From the NCBI GenBank assembly GCA_016290175.1, contig JAEETD010000016.1, positions 1 through 47,675 of the forward strand: 47,675 bases of DNA, in the 5' to 3' direction. The notes under the pieces are model-generated. The model did not search any database and was not told where the DNA came from. It saw nothing but the letters and a program-made list of their open reading frames with translations. Shown in pieces: positions 7,820 through 17,130 of this stretch (position 1 is its first letter; every line of letters starts with the position of its first letter). The translations under genes and the position numbers were made by a program. The stretch comes from Prevotella sp. Lineage in GTDB: Bacteria > Bacteroidota > Bacteroidia > Bacteroidales > Bacteroidaceae.

Positions 7820-9882
7820 CCTACCTGACAACCTGGCTTCACGTCTTTCGTGGTAGTGACCACACTGAGACTCTCGTCAGCATCGACGGCAGAGAGAATC
7901 ATACCCTGACTCTCGATTCCCATCATCTGTCGAGGGGCAAAGTTGGCAACGAAGAGGATACGCTTGCCGATGAGCTCCTCAGGATTCTCGTAGAAGGCTG
8001 CGATACCTGAACAGATAGTACGGTCAGTACCAGAGCCGTCATCGATGGTAAACTGTAGGAGTTTCTTCGATTTCTTCACCTTCTGACAATCCTTCACCAG
8101 ACCTACGCGGATATCAAGCTTTTCAAATTCCTCGAAGCTCACGGTATCCTTGATAGGAGCGGCTTTATAGTTAGCTGCCTCGTTGGCTTTCTTGGTAGCT
8201 TCGAGTTTGTCGAGCTGTTTCTGGATTACCTCATCCTCAATCTTCTCGAAGAGCAATGCAGGCTCACCCAACTGATGACCAGCTTTCAGAAGGTCTGTAG
8301 AGCCCAACTGCTCCCATTCGAAAGAATCGATATTCAACATCTCACGAAGCTTCTTACTGCTGAACGGCAGGAACGGCTCGAAAGCAATAGCGAGATTAGC
8401 CGTCAGCTGCAGACAGATATTCAGAATCGTCTCGCAGCGCTTGGGGTCAGTCTTCCAAACCTTCCAAGGTTCGCACTCCGTAATGTAGCGATTACCGATA
8501 CGGGCAAGGTTCATTGCCTCGAACTGGGCATCGCGGAACTTAAACTGCTCAAGCAGAGCCTCCACCTTCTCCTTCACGTCCTTGAACTCAGCCAAAGCCT
8601 GCTTATCAACGTCAAGCAGTTCGCCACAAGCAGGAACCACTCCATTCCAGTATTTCTTGGTGAGCTGGAGAGCACGATTCACGAAATTGCCATAAACGGC
8701 AACCAGCTCGTTGTTATTGCGATCCTGAAAATCCTTCCAAGTGAAGTTGTTGTCCTTGGTCTCAGGGGCATTCGCTGTGAGCACATAGCGCAATACATCC
8801 TGCTTACCTGGCATATCCACCAGATACTCGTGGAGCCATACTGCCCAGTTGCGTGAGGTAGAAATCTTATCGTTCTCAAGGTTCAGAAACTCGTTGGCAG
8901 GTACGTTATCAGGCATGATATACTTGCCGTGCGCCTTCATCATCACAGGGAAGATGATGCAATGGAACACGATATTATCCTTACCGATGAAATGCACAAG
9001 ACGTGTATCTTCATCCTGCCACCACTTCTCCCAGTTGCCCCATTTCTCTGGCTCCTGCTGACACAACTCGACCGTATTCGATACATAACCGATAGGTGCA
9101 TCAAACCACACATAGAGCACCTTGCCCTCTGCATCCTTTACAGGCACGGGGATACCCCAGTCCAAGTCGCGTGTCATCGCACGAGGCTGCAGGTCCATAT
9201 CGAGCCAGCTCTTACACTGACCATAAACGTTCGGACGCCATTCCTTGTGCTCCTCCAAGATCCACTGCTTCAGCCAGTCCTGATACTCATTCAAAGGCAG
9301 ATACCAATTTTTGGTTTTCTTCAATACAGGTGTAGAACCCGAGATGGTTGACTTCGGATTGATTAACTCTGTGGGCGAAAGATCACGTCCACATTTCTCA
9401 CATTGGTCACCATAGGCTCCTTCATTATGGCAATGGGGACACTCGCCCGTCACATAACGGTCTGCCAAGAACTGCTTAGCCTCTTCATCATAGAGCTGCT
9501 CAGTGGTCTCTTCTGTCAGTTTGCCCTCGTCGTAGAGTTTCTTAAACCACTCGGCTGCAAACTTATGATGCGTCTCTGAGGTGGTGCGGCTGTAGATATC
9601 AAATGAGATACCAAATTCCTCGAAAGAGTCTTTGATCATCTTGTGATAGCGGTCTACTACATCCTGCGGTGTGATGCCCTCCTTGCGGGCACGCACAGTT
9701 ATGGGTACACCATGCTCGTCTGAACCACCGATAAACAGCACCTCGCGCTTCTTCAGACGAAGATAACGCACGTAGATATCAGCGGGCACATACACACCGG
9801 CCAGATGTCCGATATGCACGCCGCCATTAGCATAAGGCAGCGCCGACGTCACCGTCGTACGCTTAAAAGTCTTGTTCTCCAT
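7816..9882 (-). CDS. metG: Methionyl-tRNA synthetase with C-terminal tRNA-binding domain
   Basis: A 688-residue class I synthetase charging tRNA-Met. The HIGH motif is HIGH at 23-26, the KMSKS equivalent is KISTSR at 339-344, and a zinc knuckle is formed by C148, C151, C161 and C164. The C-terminal ~110 residues ([17 protein letters not shown], later [11 protein letters not shown]) are an EMAPII/Trbp-like OB fold for tRNA binding and dimerisation. Length and architecture are those of Bacteroidota MetRS. It has its own consensus promoter with a leader of about 30 bases and ends in a shared terminator with the convergent regulator. Confidence 0.97.
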   Translation of the reverse strand: MENKTFKRTTVTSALPYANGGVHIGHLAGVYVPADIYVRYLRLKKREVLFIGGSDEHGVPITVRARKEGITPQDVVDRYHKMIKDSFEEFGISFDIYSRTTSETHHKFAAEWFKKLYDEGKLTEETTEQLYDEEAKQFLADRYVTGECPHCHNEGAYGDQCEKCGRDLSPTELINPKSTISGSTPVLKKTKNWYLPLNEYQDWLKQWILEEHKEWRPNVYGQCKSWLDMDLQPRAMTRDLDWGIPVPVKDAEGKVLYVWFDAPIGYVSNTVELCQQEPEKWGNWEKWWQDEDTRLVHFIGKDNIVFHCIIFPVMMKAHGKYIMPDNVPANEFLNLENDKISTSRNWAVWLHEYLVDMPGKQDVLRYVLTANAPETKDNNFTWKDFQDRNNNELVAVYGNFVNRALQLTKKYWNGVVPACGELLDVDKQALAEFKDVKEKVEALLEQFKFRDAQFEAMNLARIGNRYITECEPWKVWKTDPKRCETILNICLQLTANLAIAFEPFLPFSSKKLREMLNIDSFEWEQLGSTDLLKAGHQLGEPALLFEKIEDEVIQKQLDKLEATKKANEAANYKAAPIKDTVSFEEFEKLDIRVGLVKDCQKVKKSKKLLQFTIDDGSGTDRTICSGIAAFYENPEELIGKRILFVANFAPRQMMGIESQGMILSAVDADESLSVVTTTKDVKPGCQVG

Positions 9883-9912
9883 TCCTTAAATACGTATTTA
9901 TTTTTTCGGGTG

Positions 9913-9944
9913 CAAAGGTACAAATAAGTGAGCGAAAAACCAAA
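9913..9944 (-). promoter_or_regulatory. Consensus promoter of metG
   Basis: On the minus strand, TTTG (9941-9944), a 20-base spacer and TACCTTTG (9913-9920) match the Bacteroidota consensus exactly. The -33 box lies in the loop of the inverted repeat that ends the upstream xylanase gene. Confidence 0.8.
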
Positions 9945-9966
9945 TAAAATTGAGTTTTTCGCTCAC
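9928..9966. terminator. Terminator-like hairpin overlapping the metG promoter
   Basis: Perfect 13-base inverted repeat GTGAGCGAAAAAC / GTTTTTCGCTCAC with a 13-base loop, about 20 bases after the xylanase stop. It spans the metG -33 box and spacer. Confidence 0.75.
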
Positions 9967-9985
9967 ATGAGTATCTATAGGAAAC

Positions 9986-12661
9986 TTATTTATTCCACCG
10001 TTTCTTGCCGTTCTGGATGATAATGCCCTTATAATTGGCATTCACCTTCTGGCCAGACAGATTATAAATGGTATTATCAGATGAATCGTCATCAATAGTT
10101 ACACCATCGATTCCCGTTGAAGTGCACTTCAGCTCTATCTTGTCGATATTACAGTAAGCACCAGAGATAACGATACGGAAAATCTGCGGACCTGCTTCGA
10201 GCTTCTTTGTAAGCTTGCCTGTAATAGTCTTATAGGTATCCCAACTACCTGTATTCGGAACATTTACCTTGCAGAGCTGAGTCACCTTTCCGTCATTTAC
10301 AAGATTCAATGTAAAGCCTGTGTTGCTGTTGCCTGAAGAGGCTGTAGCAATATATTCGTAGTCACCGGCTTCTTTGACATCAACACTATATTCGAGCCAT
10401 TCATCATTAGAAGAGGTGTATCCAATGGCATAACCGCCATTACCTCTTACGATGTCTACGCCCTCATTGTCAGAACGGTAATTCACACCACCCTCGTCAT
10501 TTGAATCTGAATCGTGGAAGCTTAGCCCCTCACCACCCTTGTCGAAGTTTTCTGCCTCGATGATGCCAGGAATGCTGATGACACCTTTATATGCAGAACG
10601 TTTGTTGTTGACCTTCAACGAGAATGCTTCGAGATTCGAACTCTTGCCCTGTGCATCTATGGCTTCTACTGTGTAGTTGAAAGTACCTTTCTGCGTGGGC
10701 TTATAGGTATATTCGAACGGAGATGCCTTTAAAGTTGTTTTCAGAACATTGTCGAGATAGATCCTGACTTCCTTGATGTCACCATTGGGTGAGGTCGCAT
10801 CAACCTTGATCGTTGCATTCTCATTGACGGTAGCAGGAGATGGGTCAGAAGTGGCAGTTACCTTAATATTCTTGTCTACATCAATGCGGTTGAAAATAAT
10901 CTTATCGATATTACAACTACTGCCAGTGATGTTGATACGAAGGATCTGCTTACCTGCTTCCAGAGGAACGGAAAGACGACCATGCAAGGCTACGTATTTG
11001 CCCCAATCGTTATTTCCTGTTTGAGGCACAACGAGAGAAGGAGTCAGATCCGTTGTCTCGCCATTGTTGATGAGTGAGACACTAAAGGAAGAGTTCGTCG
11101 TTCCAGATGATACCCAAGCATCATACTCATAAACGCCAGCCTCCTTCACATTAACTGTATATTCCATCCACTCACCACTGTTCGTATAGCCGATAACATA
11201 GCCACCATTACCTTTCACAACATCTATACCACCATCTGAACGGTATGAGGCACCATCGCCCTCTTTATCGCTATTAGAGTCGTGGTAGGCAATGCCATCA
11301 GCTCCTGTGTCGAAATTCTCTGCCTGAAGTGTTCCGGGCAACTCCGCAATTTGATCTTTATAAGTTCCGCGTGGCTCATACGCAGTGATGCTTGAAAGAC
11401 GCTCGAATTCCGTTCCATCAGTAGCTACCACCACAGCTTTCAAGTTATACTTTTTCTTTTCAGTTGGTGTATACTCTACTTTGTAGGGCTCATCAGCAGT
11501 AAACGTCTTGTATAATACATTATCAATGTAGAAATCAATATGATCGATGGTCTTTGTCCTCAGTCTGGCACGAATGTTAATGGGTACAACATCATTCTGT
11601 GTCACCTTGATAGAAGCGGGTTTCACATATACGGAAGCCTCTTTCTTCATACCAGGGAAAGGGCTCTTGGCGCTCTTGGCTTTGTCACTGGCCATATATT
11701 CGCGCAACCAAGTCATTGCAGGGCGATCCTTACCGTTCTTGATGATACCAGAGTTTCCGTCGGTAGTCCATGTAGAACCATATATATATCCCCAAAGGGT
11801 AATGCCTGCACAGTAATCCTGTTCCCACATATAAGGAATCTGCTCACTGTAGGCTTTCAACTGGATATCATCATTGGTAGTACCTACGTCATACTCTGTG
11901 CTATACATCGGCATCATCAATGCATTGTGCAATTTGTCCATACTAGCCTTAAATGAACTTAACGACAAAACCGATCCGTCTTGGTTCAGCATATCATGCG
12001 ACTGACAACCGTATGCATCAATAGGAGCACCAGCATCGCGGATAGTTCTGACCAGATCGATGAATTGATCAGTATTCCACTGGAATGTGTTATAGTCATT
12101 ATAAATAAGTATGGCATCTGGCCAAAGTTCATGTGCCATTTCAAAAGCTTTGATAATCCAGTCATAGCCAGTTATACCATCACCACCCAAAGCTGCTTTG
12201 TAAGGAGCCGGGTTATGTCCAGATATAGCCTCATTGACTACATCAATCAACTCAAGGTTGGGATAATGATTGTGCACTGATTTAAAATATTCCTCAATGG
12301 CCTTCGTCTGTTCACTGGTGGAAAGGCTGTTCATCCAACTTGGATATTGGCCACCCCAAATAAGGGTATGATATTTGAAAGGAAAACCGTGTTGTTTGGC
12401 ATAATTTGCCGCCCTGTCGGAATTGCCAAAAGTAAAGTTCCCTCTTTGGGGTTCGATGGCATCCCATTTTGACTCGTTCTCACAAGTAATCTGGTTCCAA
12501 AGTTTATAGAAGTCTTCCACTCCATTACCAACATCGACTCTATAGCCCGTTGTAATGTTACCTAAGAACTTGTCAGTATTAGTTGACAACTGTGCGCTGG
12601 CAGTTATTGTGAAAAGACTGGCAGCACTTACTAAAATCGTTTTTTTCAGCAATTTGGTCAT
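9986..12661 (-). CDS. Secreted GH10 endo-beta-1,4-xylanase with two Ig-CBM6 modules
   Basis: An 891-residue exported enzyme for cleaving xylan backbones. A signal peptide ends at ASA-Q (residue 23/24). The GH10 barrel covers about 28-330: acid/base E144 in DVVNEAI, nucleophile E256 in YSTEYDV, with YNDYNTF and LWGYIYGSTW as other family landmarks. Then come an Ig-like domain (about 342-430), CBM6 (about 438-593), a second Ig-like domain (about 598-686) and a second CBM6 (about 695-846). The two CBM6 copies share QAENF/EAENF, YRSD, VIGYT/AIGYT and CNIDKI. The C-terminal tail (about 850-891, YNLSGQKV then GIIIQNGKK) is a common Prevotella secreted-protein ending. It has its own promoter just inside the upstream symporter's 3' flank. 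No other xylan genes are adjacent. Confidence 0.93.
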   Translation of the reverse strand: MTKLLKKTILVSAASLFTITASAQLSTNTDKFLGNITTGYRVDVGNGVEDFYKLWNQITCENESKWDAIEPQRGNFTFGNSDRAANYAKQHGFPFKYHTLIWGGQYPSWMNSLSTSEQTKAIEEYFKSVHNHYPNLELIDVVNEAISGHNPAPYKAALGGDGITGYDWIIKAFEMAHELWPDAILIYNDYNTFQWNTDQFIDLVRTIRDAGAPIDAYGCQSHDMLNQDGSVLSLSSFKASMDKLHNALMMPMYSTEYDVGTTNDDIQLKAYSEQIPYMWEQDYCAGITLWGYIYGSTWTTDGNSGIIKNGKDRPAMTWLREYMASDKAKSAKSPFPGMKKEASVYVKPASIKVTQNDVVPINIRARLRTKTIDHIDFYIDNVLYKTFTADEPYKVEYTPTEKKKYNLKAVVVATDGTEFERLSSITAYEPRGTYKDQIAELPGTLQAENFDTGADGIAYHDSNSDKEGDGASYRSDGGIDVVKGNGGYVIGYTNSGEWMEYTVNVKEAGVYEYDAWVSSGTTNSSFSVSLINNGETTDLTPSLVVPQTGNNDWGKYVALHGRLSVPLEAGKQILRINITGSSCNIDKIIFNRIDVDKNIKVTATSDPSPATVNENATIKVDATSPNGDIKEVRIYLDNVLKTTLKASPFEYTYKPTQKGTFNYTVEAIDAQGKSSNLEAFSLKVNNKRSAYKGVISIPGIIEAENFDKGGEGLSFHDSDSNDEGGVNYRSDNEGVDIVRGNGGYAIGYTSSNDEWLEYSVDVKEAGDYEYIATASSGNSNTGFTLNLVNDGKVTQLCKVNVPNTGSWDTYKTITGKLTKKLEAGPQIFRIVISGAYCNIDKIELKCTSTGIDGVTIDDDSSDNTIYNLSGQKVNANYKGIIIQNGKKRWNK

Positions 12662-12691
12662 GGTCGTATTTTAAGTTTTGATTTTACGCTG

Positions 12692-12699
12692 CAAAGGTA
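12692..12699 (-). promoter_or_regulatory. -7 promoter element of the xylanase gene
   Basis: TACCTTTG on the minus strand with a leader of about 25 bases before ATG 12661. No good TTTG at -33 is visible, so an activator may be needed. Confidence 0.6.
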
Positions 12700-12710
12700 G
12701 CTAATAATCG

Positions 12711-14129
12711 TCAATCTAGTTTTGTACTATGTTTCAAATAGCTTAGGAAATGTGTCAGCCATAGCCCCAGAAAGGTGAACAGGCCATTAAGCATCAGCAA
12801 TTCGTAGCCGAAACGATAACCCCAAACGTATTGTGTCACTGTATCGAGAGCATAGCAGACCAGTGGTGAGGCGATGCAGATATAGGGTACCAATCGGTCA
12901 TCAGGCTGCTTCTTGGTAAAGAGTCCGAAGGCAAAGAGTCCGAGTAGCGGGCCATAGGTATAAGAAGCAAGGACATAGACAGCATCAATGAGCGACGTGG
13001 AGTTGACGGCCCTGAACAATAGGATAAACATTACGAAGATGAAACACATGACCACATGCATGCGCTTTCGCAACAATTCATTATCTGGCTCACGACGGAT
13101 ATCAACACAATAACAGGTGGTGAGCGAGGTCAGCGCGGAGTCGGCACTGGAGAAAGAGGCGGCTACAATGCCCAGAACAAACAGGTAAATGGCATTGGTG
13201 TCTTGAACAAAGGTGGGAAGCAGTTTGTCACCTTTGAATTCTGTACCTAAGGCCATCGTCAGCAGCACACCTAATGAAAGAAAGAGCAGGTTGGCAGGCA
13301 CGAAGGCAACACCGTATGTACACATATCTTTCTGAGCATCCTTCAACGTCTTGCAGGTCAGGTTCTTCTGCATCATATCCTGATCGAGCCCTGTCATCAC
13401 AATGGCGATAAAGGCACCACTGAGAAACTGTTTCCAGAAATTATGTGGTGATACCCAGTCGTCAAACACGAAAATTCGGCTCATATCACTGTCTGCAATC
13501 GTATTGACTGCCCCGCTAACTGAAAGGTTCAGATGTCCGATGACTTCCAGGATGATCATTACCAATGCCGTAAACAGACATATTGTCTGGAAGGTATCCG
13601 TGAAGACCAGTGTCCCTATGCCGCCTCTGCGGGTGTAAAGCCAGATCAGCAACACCATACCCACCACATTAACTATAAATGGAATACCTGCCGGCTCGAA
13701 CACAAACTGCTGGAGGATAATGCAGACCACGTAGAATCTGACTGAAGCGCCCACCATCTTCGAAAGCAGGAAGAACCAAGCACCGGTCTGATAGGAACGG
13801 TTACCCAATCGTTGTCCCAAATAGGTATAGATGCTCGTTAGTTGTAACCGATAATAGAGCGGCAACAGCACAAAGGCGATAATAAGGTAACCCACGATAA
13901 AGCCGAAACACATCTGGAGATAGGTCATCTGCGAGGCCAGCACCATACCTGGCACCGATACGAAGGTAACACCAGAGATCGAGGCGCCTATCATGCCAAA
14001 GGCCACCATATACCAAGGTGCCTTACGGTTGGCACGATAGAACATATCGTTATTGGCCTTATGGCTCGTCAGGTGACTGATACCGAAAAGCACAACGAAA
14101 TAGCCTATCACTATGAGGAGTATCGTCAT
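12711..14129 (-). CDS. Sodium:solute symporter (SSS family)
   Basis: A 472-residue polytopic transporter with about 13 hydrophobic segments. The early motif YMVAFGMIGASISGVTFVSVPG and the later GIVAASFSSADSALTSLTT, the sodium-site helix with Ser-Ser-Ala-Asp-Ser, are diagnostic of the SSS family, which takes up sugars, sialic acid, amino acids or other solutes with Na+. The start is MTILL at 14129; an upstream extension would run through the promoter. It is divergent from a MATE exporter and lies upstream of the xylanase gene on the same strand, with a separate promoter for the xylanase. Substrate not deducible. Confidence 0.88.
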   Translation of the reverse strand: MTILLIVIGYFVVLFGISHLTSHKANNDMFYRANRKAPWYMVAFGMIGASISGVTFVSVPGMVLASQMTYLQMCFGFIVGYLIIAFVLLPLYYRLQLTSIYTYLGQRLGNRSYQTGAWFFLLSKMVGASVRFYVVCIILQQFVFEPAGIPFIVNVVGMVLLIWLYTRRGGIGTLVFTDTFQTICLFTALVMIILEVIGHLNLSVSGAVNTIADSDMSRIFVFDDWVSPHNFWKQFLSGAFIAIVMTGLDQDMMQKNLTCKTLKDAQKDMCTYGVAFVPANLLFLSLGVLLTMALGTEFKGDKLLPTFVQDTNAIYLFVLGIVAASFSSADSALTSLTTCYCVDIRREPDNELLRKRMHVVMCFIFVMFILLFRAVNSTSLIDAVYVLASYTYGPLLGLFAFGLFTKKQPDDRLVPYICIASPLVCYALDTVTQYVWGYRFGYELLMLNGLFTFLGLWLTHFLSYLKHSTKLD

Positions 14130-14138
14130 AACTGGCTG

Positions 14139-14186
14139 CAAAGTTAAACAAATTTTTGGCACGCGCCAAAAAAATGCTTAACTTTG
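14139..14186. promoter_or_regulatory. Mirror-symmetric divergent promoter of symporter and MATE genes
   Basis: Leftward: TAACTTTG at 14139-14146 with TTTG at 14167-14170 (minus strand). Rightward: TTTG at 14155-14158 with TAACTTTG at 14179-14186. Both spacers are exactly 20 bases. The two -33 boxes overlap in a perfect palindrome, TTTTTGGC-ACGC-GCCAAAAA (14153-14172), so the promoters are symmetric about one point. Both transcripts would have leaders of zero to three bases. Confidence 0.85.
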
Positions 14187-14194
14187 CAACCGAT

Positions 14195-15517
14195 ATGAAT
14201 CAAAGAGACCGTCAGATATTGCAGATAGCCCTGCCCTCGATTGTGTCGAACATCACTGTGCCGTTGCTTGGGATGATCGACGTTGCTATCGTGGGCCACA
14301 TGGGCAGTCCCGTCTATATCGGAGCTGTGGCAGTAGGGTCGATGATCTTCAATCTCGTCTACTGGCTCTTCGGCTTCCTCCGTATGGGCAGCAGCGGTCT
14401 GACGGCTCAGGCTTTAGGGCGCAGAGATCTTGCAGAAGTCACAAGATTATTGGTACGTTCGGTGTCTATCGCCTTAGGTATCGCTCTGTTGCTGATCACG
14501 TTCCAAATACCACTTAAATGGCTGATGTTCTGGCTGATAGGACCAACACCAGATGTCGAGCCCTTCGCCTCCACCTATTTCAATATCGTCATTTGGGGAG
14601 CCCCTGCCTCCCTTGCCCTCTTCAGTCTGATGGGCTGGTTCATTGGCATGCAGAATACACGCTTTCCGATGGTAATCAGCATCATGCAGAACATAGTAAA
14701 CATCCTGGCCTCACTGACATTGGTCTATGGCTTTGGGATGAAGATAGAGGGTGTGGCCTTCGGTACGGTGATTGCGCAGTATGCCGGATTGCTGATGGCT
14801 ATAGAATTACTGGTGCATCATTACGGACGACTGCGGAGATATCTTGTCATCAAAGGCACCTTTGTCCGCAAGGCCATGGGACGATTCTTCAATGTCAATC
14901 GCGACATCTTCCTTCGTACGCTCTGTCTGGTGGCCGTCAACCTCTTCTTCACTTCCTCAGGAGCCCATCAAGGTGCGGTCATCCTCTCCGTGAATACTGT
15001 GCTAATGCAGCTCTATCTCTTCTTCTCCTATTTTATGGACGGTTTTGCTTACGCCGGTGAAGCTTTAGGCGGCAAGGCCTATGGAGCACATAATGACGTT
15101 GCTTTCCGCGATACGTTGCATAGGCTCTGGATGTGGATGCTGATTGTCACTTCGGCCTATACATTATTATATATTGGGGGTGGCCAATGGATCGTCACAC
15201 TGCTGACGGATGAAACTCAGGTTCTCAAGGCTTCGCACGACTATCTCTGGTGGGCTTGGTTGATACCAGCAGCAGGCTGCGTCGCCTTTATCTGGGACGG
15301 CATCTTCATCGGCATGACAGCCACCAGAGGAATGCTCGTCTCGTCATTCCTCTCTGCCCTCGCCTTCTTTGCGGTGTATCTACTGACTGAAAGCACATTA
15401 GGGAATCATGGTTTATGGTTAGCCCAGATTGTCTACCTCGCTATGCGTGGCATTATCCAGACAGTCTGGTTCCGATTAAGATTAAGTTCCTTGCAAGCGA
15501 TGGAGATGACAAAGTAG
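14195..15517 (+). CDS. MATE-family efflux transporter (DinF-like)
   Basis: A 440-residue inner-membrane antiporter of the MATE group. It begins ILQIALPSIVSNITVPLLGMIDVAIVGHMGS, the first helix and VGH motif of DinF-type MATE proteins, and has about 12 hydrophobic segments; GWFIGMQNTRFPM lies in the first half and GIFIGMTATRGML in the second, mirroring the two-fold repeat. Such proteins expel drugs or metabolites in exchange for Na+ or H+. The start is ATG 14195, nine bases after the -7 element; the longer frame includes the promoter. Its 3' end overlaps the radical SAM gene on the other strand by 36 bases. Confidence 0.9.
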   Translation: MNQRDRQILQIALPSIVSNITVPLLGMIDVAIVGHMGSPVYIGAVAVGSMIFNLVYWLFGFLRMGSSGLTAQALGRRDLAEVTRLLVRSVSIALGIALLLITFQIPLKWLMFWLIGPTPDVEPFASTYFNIVIWGAPASLALFSLMGWFIGMQNTRFPMVISIMQNIVNILASLTLVYGFGMKIEGVAFGTVIAQYAGLLMAIELLVHHYGRLRRYLVIKGTFVRKAMGRFFNVNRDIFLRTLCLVAVNLFFTSSGAHQGAVILSVNTVLMQLYLFFSYFMDGFAYAGEALGGKAYGAHNDVAFRDTLHRLWMWMLIVTSAYTLLYIGGGQWIVTLLTDETQVLKASHDYLWWAWLIPAAGCVAFIWDGIFIGMTATRGMLVSSFLSALAFFAVYLLTESTLGNHGLWLAQIVYLAMRGIIQTVWFRLRLSSLQAMEMTK

Positions 15518-16561
15518 AAGTTTGCCTTTGCCGTCGCGAAGATGCATGCCGTTTCCCTGACAATAGCGGAAGTACTTGCACTTAGCACATTCGTCCTTCT
15601 TCATCCATTCGCGGTTGCGATAGGGATGATAGCGGTTCTCCCACACCTCCATGAAGTCATCCTCGTAGATGTTCCCTTGGTTATAGTCTGCACGGATGCT
15701 GGCACAGGCTGCTATAGAACCGTCGGCCATCACAGAACCCACCGTCACACCGGCCTGACATGAGAACAGGCGGCTACGCACTTCCCCCTCGTAATTGCCA
15801 AGAAAACCCTCACAGCCATAATCAGCCCGGATGCGACCCTCTTGACGAACTCGTTTGAGATAATCGAAGACTCCACGAAACTCTTCATCGGTCAGTCGCA
15901 TATCAGGATCGAGGGCAGCACGCCCTACAGGGAAGACAGTAAAGAGTCGCCATCGTTTCACGCCCTTCGAGATTAAAAATTCCTTGATTTCATCGAGCTT
16001 CGGATAGTTACGACGATTGACACAGGTGACGATGTCGAAGACAAAGCCCTCTGTAGCGACCAACATGTCTATTGCCTGACTCACCATCTGGAAACTCTGG
16101 TCATTGCCCCGCATCCAGTTATGGTCTGACTCTAAACCGTCGAGACTGATGGCCATCGAGTGGATGCCTGCTCGCAAAAGGCCTTGCCAACGTTGGGGAG
16201 TGAGATGCAGCGCATTGGTCACCATACCCCAAGGAAATCCCTTTTCGTAGATAGCCCGTCCACATTCCTCTAGATCACGTCGCATCAGAGGCTCGCCGCC
16301 TGAAACGACGACGAACACCTTATGGGGATCTGTCTTCGCAGCGATTCCGTCAAGCACACGCAAGAAATCCGTCTTGGGCATGTCGTTGCTCTCAGACTTC
16401 ATTTTACAATCGCTGCCACAGTGACGACATTTCAGGTCACAGCGCAAGGTGCATTCCCAAAACAACTGTTTCAGAGGATGCTCCTCACGGACGAGTTTCT
16501 CCTTCTGTCGCCAAAGTTCAAGGGCAAGTTTCTTCTTGAGGGTCAGGGGAGTAGGCTTCAT
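15482..16561 (-). CDS. Radical SAM/SPASM enzyme of the rSAM/lipoprotein pair
   Basis: A 359-residue radical SAM protein. The [4Fe-4S] motif is CDLKCRHC (C41, C45, C48), preceded by WECTLRC, and the SAM-binding region contains VVVSGGEPLMRRDL. The C-terminal part carries a SPASM-like cysteine set for auxiliary clusters: FSCQAGVTVG, IAACASIRA, DECAKCKYFRYCQGNG and LLLCHLHR. The gene matches what I recall of the TIGR04133-type enzymes that co-occur with a TIGR04134-type lipoprotein in Bacteroidales. It starts at ATG 16561, overlapping the lipoprotein stop (ATGA), so the two are translationally coupled. SPASM enzymes usually modify peptides, so the lipoprotein is the likely substrate; the chemistry is unknown. 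Its last 36 bases overlap the convergent MATE gene. Confidence 0.88.
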   Translation of the reverse strand: MKPTPLTLKKKLALELWRQKEKLVREEHPLKQLFWECTLRCDLKCRHCGSDCKMKSESNDMPKTDFLRVLDGIAAKTDPHKVFVVVSGGEPLMRRDLEECGRAIYEKGFPWGMVTNALHLTPQRWQGLLRAGIHSMAISLDGLESDHNWMRGNDQSFQMVSQAIDMLVATEGFVFDIVTCVNRRNYPKLDEIKEFLISKGVKRWRLFTVFPVGRAALDPDMRLTDEEFRGVFDYLKRVRQEGRIRADYGCEGFLGNYEGEVRSRLFSCQAGVTVGSVMADGSIAACASIRADYNQGNIYEDDFMEVWENRYHPYRNREWMKKDECAKCKYFRYCQGNGMHLRDGKGKLLLCHLHRLQGT

Positions 16562-17043
16562 TGTTTCTTCTTCAGTCTGACATCTGTGGTCACTTCGTAT
16601 TTGCCAACATACCAATGGTGGTCTCCTTCTTCAACTTCCACAGCCTTGCCATAGTCAATATCGAGCGTGTCATTTAGGAATTCACCGCCATTGGCCTCTC
16701 CGTCAATGTCTTCAACAACCAGTTTTACCCTTTTATCATAAGGCATTCCACTGTTTTTCAACTGGTAATTACCCGATTCGTTCGTCTGTATCGAGTCTAT
16801 ACCGAAGACATAAGTCCCTGTATCATTCTTAGAGATTTCTTTCAAAGAGGTCTTGATGCCTTTTATAGGTGTGCCCGCCTCATCTGTCACCGTACCTTTC
16901 AGGATATAGTCGGCATGAGGAGTTCCATACTCTACAGGCGTCGAACCATATTCATCCGGCTCATCGAGTGAGCAACTAAAACCTAACATCGACAGCAAGG
17001 CCGTCAAAACAGCGTTGTACCAACGATTAAATCTTACTTTCAT
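16558..17043 (-). CDS. Lipoprotein partner of the radical SAM enzyme
   Basis: A 161-residue predicted lipoprotein: n-region with Arg/Lys, hydrophobic stretch ALLSMLGF and Cys24 as lipidation site. Just after it lies EPDEYGSTPVEYGTP, in which an E-Y-G-x-TP element is doubled, then YILKGTVTDEAGTPIKGI, the beginning of a carboxypeptidase-regulatory-like beta fold (about 45-125). The C-terminus is Lys-rich. N-terminal style and the YGTP motif fit TIGR04134-type lipoproteins of the rSAM/lipoprotein system. The stop overlaps the enzyme's ATG. The EYG/YGTP segment next to the lipid anchor is the most conserved-looking part and the best candidate for modification; that is inference. Confidence 0.82.
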   Translation of the reverse strand: MKVRFNRWYNAVLTALLSMLGFSCSLDEPDEYGSTPVEYGTPHADYILKGTVTDEAGTPIKGIKTSLKEISKNDTGTYVFGIDSIQTNESGNYQLKNSGMPYDKRVKLVVEDIDGEANGGEFLNDTLDIDYGKAVEVEEGDHHWYVGKYEVTTDVRLKKKQ

Positions 17044-17130
17044 CTTTCAAATTATTAATGAGTCTTTTCCCTTATAACTGAAAAGGGTTGGAAATCCTAC
17101 ACAAATAAAGAAAGAGTTAACAATTATTAG

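Noticed and set aside
17055..17085. Hairpin CTTTTC/GAAAAG between the SPFH and lipoprotein genes as a terminator
   Set aside because: Stem is only six bases with no T-run; too weak to call, and read-through remains likely.
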